Shown here piece after piece: positions 45,215-55,050 of a stretch of 64,000 bases of DNA. Position 1 is the first letter of the stretch. Each line of letters starts with the position of its first letter. The notes below the pieces were generated by a model. The model ran no database searches. It was given only the letters and a program-made list of their open reading frames with translations, and was not told the origin of the DNA. Made by a program: the position numbers and the translations under genes. Source of the stretch: Aquimixticola soesokkakensis (GTDB taxonomy: Bacteria; Pseudomonadota; Alphaproteobacteria; Rhodobacterales; Rhodobacteraceae); contig NZ_FWFS01000003.1 in NCBI RefSeq assembly GCF_900172375.1, forward strand, positions 186,001-250,000, read 5' to 3'.

Positions 45215-45925
45215 CTAGCCTTGAAAGCGTGCAGAGGTTTCCATTTCGGCGGCCAAAATCGTGCCCGTCAGGGTGATATGGGTGCGTAGCAACGACATCG
45301 CCCGCGTTTTGTCGCGATCCACCGCCGCCTGGCATATTTCGGTGTGCTCGCGTGCAGCCCCTTCGGCCCGCTGCGACGAGGTGTCCAGAATCCGGCGGTA
45401 GCGTTCGTTGAGATTGTGCAGCACTTCGCACATATGCAGCAAATGCGGCATGGCACAGCCCGCACCGAGCGCGATGTGGAACTTTGTATGTGCCTCTTCC
45501 CAGATGCGGATCGACTGGCGATCGCTTGCATCACGTTTCAACCGCGTCACACGGTGCAGCGCGGCCAAAGCCTCGCCTTCCCAATCGACGCCGGCGCGCT
45601 CGATCGAATGCCCCAAGGCCGCCGTTTCCAGATCGGCACGCAGCAGGGTCACCTCGCGCAGGTCATCTACAGAAATCGGGGTGATCGTGTAACCGCGCTG
45701 GTCCTCGAACTTCACCAAACCGTCCGGCACCAGACGGCTCACCGCCTCACGCATCGGTGACAGCGACACATCATACTGGCGGCGAAGCTGGTCAAGATTC
45801 ACCTTCGATCCCGGCTTGAGATCCCCATCCAGAATCGCCTCGCGCAGCTCTGCGGCAAGGCGACTAGACAGGGTGGGCTTGCGGCCCTCCGAGGCAGGCT
45901 CTTGCATCACGCGCGGGGTCTCCAT
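45215..45925 (-). CDS. GntR-family regulator, FCD (FadR) type
   Basis: 236 residues. The N-terminal winged helix (about 20-85, AELREAILDGDLKPGSKVN and LSPMREAVSRL) precedes a helical FCD ligand-binding domain (about 95-230), starting LREVTLLRADLETAAL. The ATG at 45925 is chosen (METPRVMQEP). It lies 132 nt downstream of the sugar isomerase gene on the same strand, and probably senses a sugar acid or metabolite of that operon. An operator was not identified. Confidence 0.88.
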   Translation of the reverse strand: METPRVMQEPASEGRKPTLSSRLAAELREAILDGDLKPGSKVNLDQLRRQYDVSLSPMREAVSRLVPDGLVKFEDQRGYTITPISVDDLREVTLLRADLETAALGHSIERAGVDWEGEALAALHRVTRLKRDASDRQSIRIWEEAHTKFHIALGAGCAMPHLLHMCEVLHNLNERYRRILDTSSQRAEGAAREHTEICQAAVDRDKTRAMSLLRTHITLTGTILAAEMETSARFQG

Positions 45926-46057
45926 TGGGATCGGGTCCTGTTCGGTAAAATCTGCGCCCTTCTTGGCGGCACCTCGGCCATAAATCAAGCGGCGGCGGTG
46001 GCCTGCCCAAAAACCGCGCACCGCCCGCGTAAAAAACTGGCAACGGCCTGCGCGGCC

Positions 46058-47035
46058 TTAGCGCACACCAGCGCGCAAACAGTCGTGAATATGGATCGCC
46101 CCCGCAAGCACGCCCGCCGCATCCACCACCGGCAGCACGCTGACCTTGCGCGCATTCATCTGCGCCACCGCTTCTTCGATCAGCGCATCCGGCGCAATGG
46201 TGCGCGGAGAGGTCGATGCGATATCGCCCGCCGTTTTATCCATCAAGCCGCTGAGATTGCGCCGCAAATCCCCGTCGGTGACAATCCCCGTCAGGTGGTG
46301 ATCTCCGTCCACGACCAGCGCAATGCCAAGCCCTTTGGCGGTCATTTCCACCAGAACCTCGCCCATGTTGTCCCCCTCGCGGACCACCGGAAGCGCCGCA
46401 CCGCGGTGCATCAACGTGTCCACCGGCATCAATTGCACGCCCAGCGAGCCGCCCGGATGGTATTTGAAAAACGACCGTTCGTCGAATTTGCGCAGCTTCA
46501 TCACGGCCACGGCCAACGCATCCCCCAAGACCAGCGTCAGGGTCGTCGAGGTGGTGGGCGCGCGGCCCAGCGAACAGGCTTCGGGCGCGTCGGGCAGGCG
46601 CAACACATGGTCGGCCTGCCGGCCCAAGGTCGAGTGTTCGTTTTTGGTGATCGCCACCATCGGCACGCCGTAGCGCCGCGTGTAGGCGATCATATCCCCC
46701 AGTTCGGCGCTTTCACCGGAGTTGGAAATCAACAGGCACAGATCATCAGGCGTGATCATCCCCATATCGCCATGGCTGGCTTCAGCGGGATGGACGAAAC
46801 TTGCGGGCGTGCCGGTCGAGGCGAATGTGGCGGCAATCTTGCGCCCGATGTGGCCCGATTTGCCCATCCCCGCAACGATCACGCGGCCTTTGAGACCAAG
46901 GATCTGATCAACGACCACCGGAAAATCCGTGTCGAAATGATCCTTGAGCAGCTCCAGCGCCTCAAGTTCTTCCTGTACCACGCGCAGGGCCTCGACGGTT
47001 GCGGGCGGCAGGTTGCTTTGGTCATTGCGGGTCAT
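46058..47035 (-). CDS. KdsD/KpsF-type sugar-phosphate isomerase
   Basis: 325 residues. N-terminal SIS domain (about 35-190) with GMGKSGHIGRKIAATFASTG and SNSGESAELGDMI, followed by two CBS domains (about 205-320). Arabinose-5-phosphate isomerases of this layout start the KDO pathway; GutQ/KpsF relatives act in sugar use or capsule synthesis. The ATG at 47035 has GAGG upstream and lies 24 nt after the stop of the giant SIS protein gene, so the two are probably one operon. It may be the housekeeping KdsD or the operon's dedicated isomerase. Confidence 0.88.
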   Translation of the reverse strand: MTRNDQSNLPPATVEALRVVQEELEALELLKDHFDTDFPVVVDQILGLKGRVIVAGMGKSGHIGRKIAATFASTGTPASFVHPAEASHGDMGMITPDDLCLLISNSGESAELGDMIAYTRRYGVPMVAITKNEHSTLGRQADHVLRLPDAPEACSLGRAPTTSTTLTLVLGDALAVAVMKLRKFDERSFFKYHPGGSLGVQLMPVDTLMHRGAALPVVREGDNMGEVLVEMTAKGLGIALVVDGDHHLTGIVTDGDLRRNLSGLMDKTAGDIASTSPRTIAPDALIEEAVAQMNARKVSVLPVVDAAGVLAGAIHIHDCLRAGVR

Positions 47036-47058
47036 GGTTGGAGCCTCACTTTCATCTG

Positions 47059-50000
47059 TCAACCGGCACGGCTGGCCTTGGCCACCTGTTCGGCCTGCTC
47101 TTCCAGCAGGGAGGGGTGGAAGAGGACGGTTTCAGGGTCTGCTTGCCCGATCTGATGGATCAGCATGGTTTCGGCATCCACATCGAACCAGTTCTCCCAA
47201 ACCCGCAGCAGCGGCCCGAAATGGCCCAACGCCTTGATTGCGGCGACCTTTTGCGCGCGGGGCGCGGCCATGTGCAGCGCAACGGTCAACTGCAAGACCC
47301 CTGCAACGGTCGATTGGTCCTCGGCGTAGATCGGCACGGCCAGCACCAACGCCTCCCCTGCCGCACGGCCCAGCGTCAGCCGCGTCTGGTCCAGCGCCAG
47401 CCCGAGGGTGCCCACGGGTTCGCGCAGGGTCGCGTAGCTGACGCCAAGCGCGCGCGTGTCCCCGCGCGCATAGCGCACCCGCGTGATCTGCTGGCTGCGC
47501 TCGACACACAAATGGTCAGCGGCACTGACGCTTTCGATCAGCCGCGACACCGAGGCCAGCGCCTTGCGATCGCGCGTCGATAGTTGCGTTTCGGCCAGCT
47601 TCAGCGCGCCAAAGGCCTCCCGCACCACGGGCGCAAGCACGTCATCGGGGCGCGACGTGCCCACGGTGACGGTTTTGGCCTGATGGCGGATGGTATCGAT
47701 CGGGCGCGATGTTTCCTCGAACACATGGCGGATGTCGCGCAGGGCCCGGGTCACCTGATCGGGGGCCGCATCTGCGGCAAGGCGCGCGCGCCACAGGGCG
47801 AGCTGGCCGATATCGGCGGCGCGCAACCCGCTGTCGAAATGGCTGGCGGCAACCTCTTGCATGATGGCGTCCAGACCGCCAAGCGCCGTTTCCAGCGCAC
47901 CGGCCTCGCCCGCCTCGCAGGCGCCCAGCGCATTGAGCACCAGCCGCAGCTTCTGCGCCCCCTCGTCAATCGCGCGCGCAGCATGCAGGCCGAACAAATG
48001 CCCCGCCACAGCCGCCAGAATGAACCCGAGCGACGAGCCGGTTTTAGGCAGTGCCACCACACGCTCGGCATAGGCTTCAAAGGCCTCCGCCTCCGGCCCT
48101 TGGGCGGCAAAGACCAGGGGTTTGCCGTTATGGGCCCGAAACACCGCAACTTCCTTGACCAGATCGCCCAGCAGTTCGGGCTGGATGTCATTGGCAATCA
48201 CCAGCGTCAGCGGCTCTGTCGACAAGTCGATGTGTTTTTTGTCTTCGGTGAAATCGACGGGGATGGATTTATAGCACAGCTCGGACAGCTTGATGCGGAT
48301 TTCCATCGCCGCGATGTGGTTCACCCCCGACCCGACAACCGCCCAATAGCGGGATTTGGGGGCAAATTCATGCGCCGCCTCGATGATTTGCGCTTCATTT
48401 CCAAGGACTTGCGAAACTTTTTCGGGCAAATCCTCCAGATCGGCAATCTCGCGCTCGATTTCCGCACTGCTCATGGTGCCAAGGGCATTGGCCAAAAACA
48501 GCGAGGTCAGCTTGCCCGCCACAAGCTGGGCATAAAACGCCTTGGTCGAGGCAACGGACATTTCGATGTCGCGCCCGTCGGAGGTGTAAAATACCGAATT
48601 GGCTTTGCGCACAAGGTCCGAGCCGCGCCGGTTCACGATGCAATGCACGAAGGCGCCCCGCTCGATCGCAAGGTCCACAGCGCGGTTGGTGTCGGTCGTC
48701 GTGCCCGATTGCGACACGGCAATCACCAGCGCGTTTTTCATATCGAAGCGATCGATTTCCGCCGAAAGTTCGGAGCTGCGCAGCGCATGGACCGGCAAGG
48801 CGCGGTAGGGCCCCGAGGCCAGCGCATGTTCAACCAGATGGGCAATGCCTTCGGCGGCCACACCGGCGGTGCCCTGCCCGATCACATAGACACGGCTGAC
48901 GGTGCCCCGGGCGAACTCGCGCAGCTGTGCCCAGATGTCATTGGCCAGCCCGTCGAAGCTGACGCGCCGCTCGACACGGCGATAGCGCCCGCGCAGGGTC
49001 TTGGCGACCGAGGCAGGGCCTTCGTTGATTTCCTTCTCGAAGAAGGTCGCATAATCGCCGCGAAAAATGTCGCGCGCGTAGATCTGGATATCGGCGTCTT
49101 TGGCCGCGACGGGCGCGCCATCCGCAACCGACACAAGATCAAAGCCCTCCGCCCCCGCCTGGACCCGCACCGCGACACCGCCCGCCAGCGAGCGCGCAAT
49201 ATCGAAAGATCGCCGCGTGAGCGACGCAAGCCCGTAGACTTCGGAGGCAAACATCCAGCCGTCCGCAACGCGCGCCAGATGCATCCCCTGCCCCGACCCT
49301 TTTTGGGCGATCATCACTTCGCCCGGATGGGTGGCATAGAGCGCGGCAATCGCCATCGACCCGTCAAGGCGGCGGATCGCCGAGCGGAAGGTGTCAAAGC
49401 TTGTGCCGCGCGCCGCCGTATCGGCAAAACGGCAGGCGATGGGAATGATTTTGGCGTCAGTGGTGATGTCGCTGGCCACGGCGCGCTGATGGGCCGTCAG
49501 GATCACATCGCCCAGCTCGTGGTGGTTGTCGACATCGCCGTTCAGCGCGCTCACCCATTGGCCCGCCGCCGCGTCGCCCTGCCGGTCGGAGGTCACGGAG
49601 GCATTGTGCGGGTGGCAATTGGCCACGGAAATCACCCCCGAGGAGGCCCAGCGCGTGTGCGACAGCACATCGAGCTGCGTGGCCACCGCGGCCGCTTTCC
49701 ACAACAGCGCATCGCCTTTGATCGCCGCGCGCAAGGCCGCGCCATTGTCGCCCAGACGGCCGATCAGATTCGCGGTTTTGTAGGTAAAGCCCAAAACGAT
49801 CCGCGCATCCGCCTCCCCCGCAAGCGAGATCGCCAGATGGCCGGCGGACAGATCGCCCAGACGCGCCGCAAAATCCGCCTCCGCGCCCAGCGCAGCCAGC
49901 AAGGATTTCGAGGCCAGCGCCGGCACGCTGAGTTGCAAATGGATGCCCGCGCTGTCGCGTCCGCGCACCTCAAGCCGGTCAATGGCGGTGATGACATGTT

Positions 50001-50433
50001 CTGCACCAAAGGCCACCGCAAAGGCCGCAGGCGCGCGCAGATCGCCCAGCAGATCGGTGATGCGCGCAATGGCCCCCAGCATTTCGCGCTCGACCTGCCA
50101 CAAGACATCGCGCACCCGTTCGATCAACGGATCGACATCGGTGTTGCCCGCCGATGAAATCGCGACCAGCGCCGCCTCATGGGCGCCGAGGGCTTGGGCC
50201 ATCGCCTCCACATCGGCGCGCAGCGCAGCCGCGCCATCGACGGCCATCGCCGTTCCGCACGACATCAGATCGGGAAACCGCGCCAGCAATCCGTCAAGCG
50301 CACGTCCCAGGGGGGCAGCACTTTCAAGGCCCAGCGGCAGGGCTGCGATCTCGCGCGCGGTTTCGCCCAACCAGTCAGAGGGGGCGCTTGCCCGCGCAAG
50401 GTCGCTCAAGACAAATCCAGCAATTCCGCACAT
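47059..50433 (-). CDS. giant GlmS-like amidotransferase/SIS protein, 1124 residues
   Basis: Starts MCGIAGF with the class II glutamine amidotransferase Cys2. About 130 residues are inserted before RLEVRGRDSAGI (about 153-164). Then come SHTRWASSG, NCHPHN, ALNGDVDNHHE, FEKEINEGPASVAKTLRGR, SIS-1 (about 505-650, SQSGTTTDT, SVASTKAF) and SIS-2 (about 690-830, with IKLSELCY and DKKH). The C-terminal 285 residues (840-1124) match nothing I know. Ordinary GlmS has about 610 residues and ends with a conserved K-S/T-V-T-V-E tail, absent here. It is probably a glutamine-using sugar-phosphate aminotransferase or isomerase. Upstream of the KpsF-like and GntR genes. Confidence 0.8.
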   Translation of the reverse strand: MCGIAGFVLSDLARASAPSDWLGETAREIAALPLGLESAAPLGRALDGLLARFPDLMSCGTAMAVDGAAALRADVEAMAQALGAHEAALVAISSAGNTDVDPLIERVRDVLWQVEREMLGAIARITDLLGDLRAPAAFAVAFGAEHVITAIDRLEVRGRDSAGIHLQLSVPALASKSLLAALGAEADFAARLGDLSAGHLAISLAGEADARIVLGFTYKTANLIGRLGDNGAALRAAIKGDALLWKAAAVATQLDVLSHTRWASSGVISVANCHPHNASVTSDRQGDAAAGQWVSALNGDVDNHHELGDVILTAHQRAVASDITTDAKIIPIACRFADTAARGTSFDTFRSAIRRLDGSMAIAALYATHPGEVMIAQKGSGQGMHLARVADGWMFASEVYGLASLTRRSFDIARSLAGGVAVRVQAGAEGFDLVSVADGAPVAAKDADIQIYARDIFRGDYATFFEKEINEGPASVAKTLRGRYRRVERRVSFDGLANDIWAQLREFARGTVSRVYVIGQGTAGVAAEGIAHLVEHALASGPYRALPVHALRSSELSAEIDRFDMKNALVIAVSQSGTTTDTNRAVDLAIERGAFVHCIVNRRGSDLVRKANSVFYTSDGRDIEMSVASTKAFYAQLVAGKLTSLFLANALGTMSSAEIEREIADLEDLPEKVSQVLGNEAQIIEAAHEFAPKSRYWAVVGSGVNHIAAMEIRIKLSELCYKSIPVDFTEDKKHIDLSTEPLTLVIANDIQPELLGDLVKEVAVFRAHNGKPLVFAAQGPEAEAFEAYAERVVALPKTGSSLGFILAAVAGHLFGLHAARAIDEGAQKLRLVLNALGACEAGEAGALETALGGLDAIMQEVAASHFDSGLRAADIGQLALWRARLAADAAPDQVTRALRDIRHVFEETSRPIDTIRHQAKTVTVGTSRPDDVLAPVVREAFGALKLAETQLSTRDRKALASVSRLIESVSAADHLCVERSQQITRVRYARGDTRALGVSYATLREPVGTLGLALDQTRLTLGRAAGEALVLAVPIYAEDQSTVAGVLQLTVALHMAAPRAQKVAAIKALGHFGPLLRVWENWFDVDAETMLIHQIGQADPETVLFHPSLLEEQAEQVAKASRAG

Positions 50434-50585
50434 GACACCACTCGCTTTTCTCTGTTGCCCTCGGCGGGGCCGTCTTTTGGGTAGCTATGCCCGCTTGGCA
50501 GGATTTTGTCCATCCGCAGCACGATCCGCTCCCGGCCTTGGAAACCTTTGACACAAAGCGTGACGTGACCCCGGGGGGCGCGCGC

Positions 50586-50627
50586 GGCGCAAAAGCAAAC
50601 GGGCGGACCCCGCAAGGCCCGCCCGTT
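50586..50627 (-). terminator. RND permease terminator
   Basis: AACGGGCGG (50598-50606) and CCGCCCGTT (50619-50627), a perfect 9-bp stem. On the minus strand it is followed by TGCTTTTGC. It lies 20 nt after the RND permease stop and before the SIS protein gene. Confidence 0.75.
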
Positions 50628-50647
50628 CACATGGTTGCAAAAGTCCC

Positions 50648-53600
50648 TCAGGCGCGCGCTTTATGCGCCTTGCGGGCCTTCTTGTCCGACAGGTGTCGCA
50701 CCAGCACATAAAAGGACGGCACCATGAACACCCCGATAAAGGTCGCGGTGAACATGCCCCCCAGCACCCCGATGCCGATGGCATTTTGCGCCGCAGCCCC
50801 CGCGCCGGAGGCCGTGGCCAGCGGCAAAACGCCCAGCATGAAGGCCAGCGAGGTCATGAGGATGGGACGCAGACGCAGCTTGGCCGCTTCGACGGTCGCC
50901 GCGATCAACTCCTTGCCTTCGGCTTCGAGGTCCTTGGCGAATTCCACAATCAGGATGGCGTTTTTTGCCGCCAGACCGATGGTCGTCAAAATCCCGACCT
51001 TGAAGTAGACATCGTTGGACTGGCCAAAGGCCCAAGCCGCCGCCAAAGCCCCCAGAACCCCGACCGGCACGGCCAGCATGACCGAGAAGGGCACCGACCA
51101 GCTTTCATAAAGCGCCGCGAGGAACAGGAAGACCACCAGCACCGACAGCGCGTACAGATAGGGCGCCTGATCGCCGGATTGGCGTTCCTGATAGCTCAGG
51201 CCGGTCCAGGCCACACCGTAGCCGCCAGACAGGTTGGCCGTCAGTTCCTCCATCGCGTCCATCGCCGCCCCCGAAGAGGCCGTGTCGGAATTGGAACCGG
51301 AAATCGACAGCGCGTCGGTGCCGCCATAGCGCGCAAGGCTCGGCTCGACCGACACCCATTGCGTGGTCATGAAAGCCGAAAACGGCACCATTTCACCGCC
51401 CGAATTGAGGGCATACCATTTGTCGATGTCTTCGGGCTGCATGCGATAGGGCGCATCCGCCTGCACGATCACCGGACGCAGGGAGGTGCCCAGAATGAAA
51501 TCATTCACAGACCTGCCCGAGAAGATGGTCGAGAGCATCGAATTCACGCTCGACACCGTGACACCCAGACTTTCGGCTTTTTGCTGATCGATGTCGATCT
51601 GCAGGGCCGATTGCGCTTCGGTGCCGCTGGCGCGCATATTGGTCAGGCGGCTGTCGGCGGTGGCTTGGGCCACCAGCGTGTCGGCGGCTTCGATCAGCGC
51701 CTGTGTGCCGTTGCCGGCCTGATCGACAAGGTACATCTCAAATCCCGAGGAGTTGCCCAGCCCCGGAATCGAGGGCGGCTGCATGAAGAACACCTGACCG
51801 GCGCGCAGGTTGCCGAATTTCATATTCGCGCGCAGGGCAATGGCGGCAGCAGTTTGATCGGTACCGGTTCGCTCCTCGAAATCCTTGAGCTTGATGAACA
51901 GCATCGCGGCGTTCTGCCCCGACCCGCCAAACCCGAAGCCCAGGGCGGCAAAGGTCGCCTCGACGCCCTCGCTTTCCTCGTTGAGCAGATAGTCTTCGAT
52001 ATCCTCGACAACGGCGAGGGTCTGGGCCGCGGTCGAGCCTTCGGTCAGATTCACCATCGTCATCAAAACGCCCTGGTCTTCGGCAGGCAGGAAGGAGGAC
52101 GGCAACCGACCGTAGATCCCCCAAGCCGCGACACCGATCCCCGCCAGCACCACAAGCGCCAGAAAGGGTTTCCAGAGGAATTTCGTCACCAGAGCGCCGT
52201 AGCCCTCGACCATGCGGTCGAAATTGCGGTTGAACCAGCGTGCCGGAGCAATCGCCGGCCCGTGTTTTTGGCGCAGCAGCGAAGCGCAAAGCGCGGGCGT
52301 CAGGATCAGCGCCACGATCACCGATAGCACCATCGCCGAGATGATCGTCACCGAGAACTGGCGATAGATCACCCCCGTCGAGCCGCCAAAGAACGCCATC
52401 GGCAGAAACACCGCCGACAGCACCAGCGCGATCCCGATCAGCGCGCCCTGGATCTGGCCCATGGATTTGCGGGTGGCATCGCGCGGGCTAAGGCCCTCCT
52501 CTTCCATCACCCGTTCGACGTTCTCGACCACGACAATGGCGTCATCCACCAAAAGGCCGATCGCCAACACCATCGCAAACATCGTCAGCGTGTTGATCGA
52601 ATAGCCAAAGGCGGCAAGGATTGCGAAGGCCCCGAGCAAGACCACCGGAACGGCGATAATCGGGATCAGGGTGGCACGGAATTTCTGCAAAAAGATCAAA
52701 ATGACGAGGAACACCAGAACGATGGCCTCGATCAGCGTGTGTTCCACTTTTTGGATCGACAGCTCCACAAAGGGCGCCGTGTCATAGGCATATTCGATCT
52801 GCACACCCTCGGGCAAAGCCCCCGACAGGTTGGCCAGCGTCGCGCGCACGGCCGCAGCGGTTTCTACGGCATTGGCACCGGTTGCAAGGTTCACACCGAA
52901 ACCGGCGGCGTTTTTCCCGTCAAAGCGCGAATCCGACCCGTAGCTTTCCTGTCCGATTTCCACGCGCGCCACATCGCCCAAATAGACGGTCGACCCGCCC
53001 TCTTCGGATTTCAGCAGGATGGATTCGAATTCCTCCACGGTCGTCAACTGGCTTTGCGCCGTGATCGAGGCCGTGAACTGCTGGCCCTGCGTTGTGGGCT
53101 GGTCCCCCAGCGACCCGACCGACACGGTCGAGTTCTGGTTGCTCACGGCGGTGGTCACATCGGTGGGCGTCAGTTGATATTGCGCCAGTTTGAGCGGATC
53201 GAGCCAGATCCGCATCGCATATCCCGAGCCAAAGGAATTGATCCCCCCCACGCCCGTGGTGCGCTGCACCGGTCCGCTGATGGTTTCGTCCAGAATATCG
53301 CCCAGTTGCAGCGTCGAATAGGTGCCATCGGTGGACACGATCGCCCCCACCAGCAGGATCGAGGAGGAAGAGCGCGTGACCGTCACACCGGCGGTCTGCA
53401 CCGTATCGGGCAACTGGCCTTCGACGTTGGAAATCTTGGTTTGCACCGCGTTTTGCGCATCCACGCCCGAAACGCTTTCGTCAAAGGTCAGCGTCAGCGA
53501 TGCCGAGCCTTCGCGCGAGGAGCTGACCATGTAGAGCATCCCGTCCACATCGGTCATGGCATCTTCGAGAACCGTCGTCACCGAGTTCTGCACGGCACTT

Positions 53601-53761
53601 GCGGTCGCGCCCGAATAGCTGGCCGAGACGCGAATGGTCGTGGGCGCAATGTCGGGATATTGCGAGACCGGCAACTGGGTGATCGAAAACGCCCCCGCAA
53701 GCATGGTCACGATGGCGATCACCCACGCAAAGATGGGTCTGTCGATGAAAAAATTGATCAT
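50648..53761 (-). CDS. RND multidrug efflux permease (AcrB/HAE1 type)
   Basis: 1037 residues, about twelve membrane segments with two large periplasmic loops. The N-terminus MINFFIDRPIFAWVIAIV and the TM4 Asp pair GLLVDDAIVVVENVERVM (about 405) mark the hydrophobe/amphiphile efflux RND family. Translated from the same unit as the adaptor (6 nt after its stop). No outer-membrane factor gene is next door, so it must borrow a TolC-type channel from elsewhere. Confidence 0.96.
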   Translation of the reverse strand: MINFFIDRPIFAWVIAIVTMLAGAFSITQLPVSQYPDIAPTTIRVSASYSGATASAVQNSVTTVLEDAMTDVDGMLYMVSSSREGSASLTLTFDESVSGVDAQNAVQTKISNVEGQLPDTVQTAGVTVTRSSSSILLVGAIVSTDGTYSTLQLGDILDETISGPVQRTTGVGGINSFGSGYAMRIWLDPLKLAQYQLTPTDVTTAVSNQNSTVSVGSLGDQPTTQGQQFTASITAQSQLTTVEEFESILLKSEEGGSTVYLGDVARVEIGQESYGSDSRFDGKNAAGFGVNLATGANAVETAAAVRATLANLSGALPEGVQIEYAYDTAPFVELSIQKVEHTLIEAIVLVFLVILIFLQKFRATLIPIIAVPVVLLGAFAILAAFGYSINTLTMFAMVLAIGLLVDDAIVVVENVERVMEEEGLSPRDATRKSMGQIQGALIGIALVLSAVFLPMAFFGGSTGVIYRQFSVTIISAMVLSVIVALILTPALCASLLRQKHGPAIAPARWFNRNFDRMVEGYGALVTKFLWKPFLALVVLAGIGVAAWGIYGRLPSSFLPAEDQGVLMTMVNLTEGSTAAQTLAVVEDIEDYLLNEESEGVEATFAALGFGFGGSGQNAAMLFIKLKDFEERTGTDQTAAAIALRANMKFGNLRAGQVFFMQPPSIPGLGNSSGFEMYLVDQAGNGTQALIEAADTLVAQATADSRLTNMRASGTEAQSALQIDIDQQKAESLGVTVSSVNSMLSTIFSGRSVNDFILGTSLRPVIVQADAPYRMQPEDIDKWYALNSGGEMVPFSAFMTTQWVSVEPSLARYGGTDALSISGSNSDTASSGAAMDAMEELTANLSGGYGVAWTGLSYQERQSGDQAPYLYALSVLVVFLFLAALYESWSVPFSVMLAVPVGVLGALAAAWAFGQSNDVYFKVGILTTIGLAAKNAILIVEFAKDLEAEGKELIAATVEAAKLRLRPILMTSLAFMLGVLPLATASGAGAAAQNAIGIGVLGGMFTATFIGVFMVPSFYVLVRHLSDKKARKAHKARA

Positions 53762-53767
53762 GCGCGC

Positions 53768-55030
53768 TTACTCTGTTGCCGGCGGGGTTTGTGCGGCATC
53801 AGCCGATGTGTCGCTTGGTGCATCGCTGACCACGCCCTGATCGTCGATGACAACCGGCACGGTCGTCACCTCGGTGCCCGCGGTCATGTTGCGCAGGCCG
53901 TCCACCACAAGGCTTTGGCCCTCGGTGACGCCATCGGTCACGATCCACGCGTTTTTGTAGCTCCCGTTCGAGGTCAGCGTGACCTGCACCGTTTTGCCGT
54001 CCTCGACGACAAAGGCGGTCAGCGACCCGTCCGACCCGCGCGATGTTGCGCGCTGGGGTACCAGAATGGCCTGCGTCGTGCCCAGCGTCAGATCCACCCG
54101 CAAGAACATGCCCGGCATGATCACCCGCTCGCCATTGTCAAAGCTGAGGCGGAAATCGACGCTGCCGGTGGTGGTGGACACCGTATTTCCGGGGCTGACA
54201 AGCGTGCCCTTGCCCGAATAGCTTTGCCCGCTTTCCAGCGTGAGCGCGATGTCGAGCGCCTCGCCGCGTTCCAGAATCCCCGTTTCGACCTGATTGCGCA
54301 CCCGCAACAGACGCGCGCTGCTTTCGGCCACATCGACATAGATCGGGTCCATCCGCGTCACGGTGGTCAGCGCCGATGTCTGGTTGGCCGTCACCAGCGC
54401 GCCAATCGACACATCCGCCACTTCGACCACGCCTGCAATCGGGCTGGTGATCACGGTGCGTTCGACATTCAGCCTGGCGGTTTTCAACGCTGCCTGCGCC
54501 GAACTGAGCGTTGCCTGCGCCTGCAGCAGCGTCACATTGGCCGTGTCGATCTGCTCCTGCGTTACCGCAAGATTTGCCAGTTTGGCATAGCGATCCGCGA
54601 CGGCCTGCGCGGCGGTGACACTGGCCTCGGCCCCTGCAACATCGGCCTGCGCGGCAGAGAGCGCGGCATCGTAGGTGTCACTGTCGAGGTGGAACAACAC
54701 GTCGCCCACCGCCACACTCTGGCCTGCGGTGTAGTTGATTTCGGCCACAGTGCCCTCGACGCGGGGCCGGATGTCGGTTTGCTCATAGGCAACCGCGCGC
54801 CCGGGAAGCGTAATCACATAGGGCACGGCCTCGCTTTGCAGGGTGACGATGCCGACTTCGGTCGGTCCGGCGGAAGGCATGCCCTGCGCCAAGGCCACCT
54901 GCGGCGCAACGACGGCGCCCGTGGCGAACACAGTGCCACCAAGCGCGATCGCAAGGGTCAAAGCCGATGCCCGCAGGGGGCTGTTTGCGCGACGATGCGA
55001 AACGATGGGGCGAAGCAGGCGACACGGCAC
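53768..55030 (-). CDS. RND efflux periplasmic adaptor (AcrA type)
   Basis: 420 residues. Signal segment (about 20-48), then biotinyl-lipoyl-like halves (about 75-100 and 190-215), a coiled coil hairpin (about 105-185), and beta-barrel and membrane-proximal domains. GTG start at 55030 with AGAGGAAT 8 nt upstream. The leader (55031-55286) carries a palindromic operator and an anti-Shine-Dalgarno loop hairpin. No regulator gene lies next to the operon. Confidence 0.9.
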   Translation of the reverse strand: MPCRLLRPIVSHRRANSPLRASALTLAIALGGTVFATGAVVAPQVALAQGMPSAGPTEVGIVTLQSEAVPYVITLPGRAVAYEQTDIRPRVEGTVAEINYTAGQSVAVGDVLFHLDSDTYDAALSAAQADVAGAEASVTAAQAVADRYAKLANLAVTQEQIDTANVTLLQAQATLSSAQAALKTARLNVERTVITSPIAGVVEVADVSIGALVTANQTSALTTVTRMDPIYVDVAESSARLLRVRNQVETGILERGEALDIALTLESGQSYSGKGTLVSPGNTVSTTTGSVDFRLSFDNGERVIMPGMFLRVDLTLGTTQAILVPQRATSRGSDGSLTAFVVEDGKTVQVTLTSNGSYKNAWIVTDGVTEGQSLVVDGLRNMTAGTEVTTVPVVIDDQGVVSDAPSDTSADAAQTPPATE

Positions 55031-55050
55031 GCTATAAATTCCTCTCAAAG

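Noticed and set aside
47584-50157. Open frame of about 857 codons antisense to the giant SIS gene
   Set aside because: Composition is a His/Gly/Arg-rich shadow of the true gene; no ribosome site or domain.
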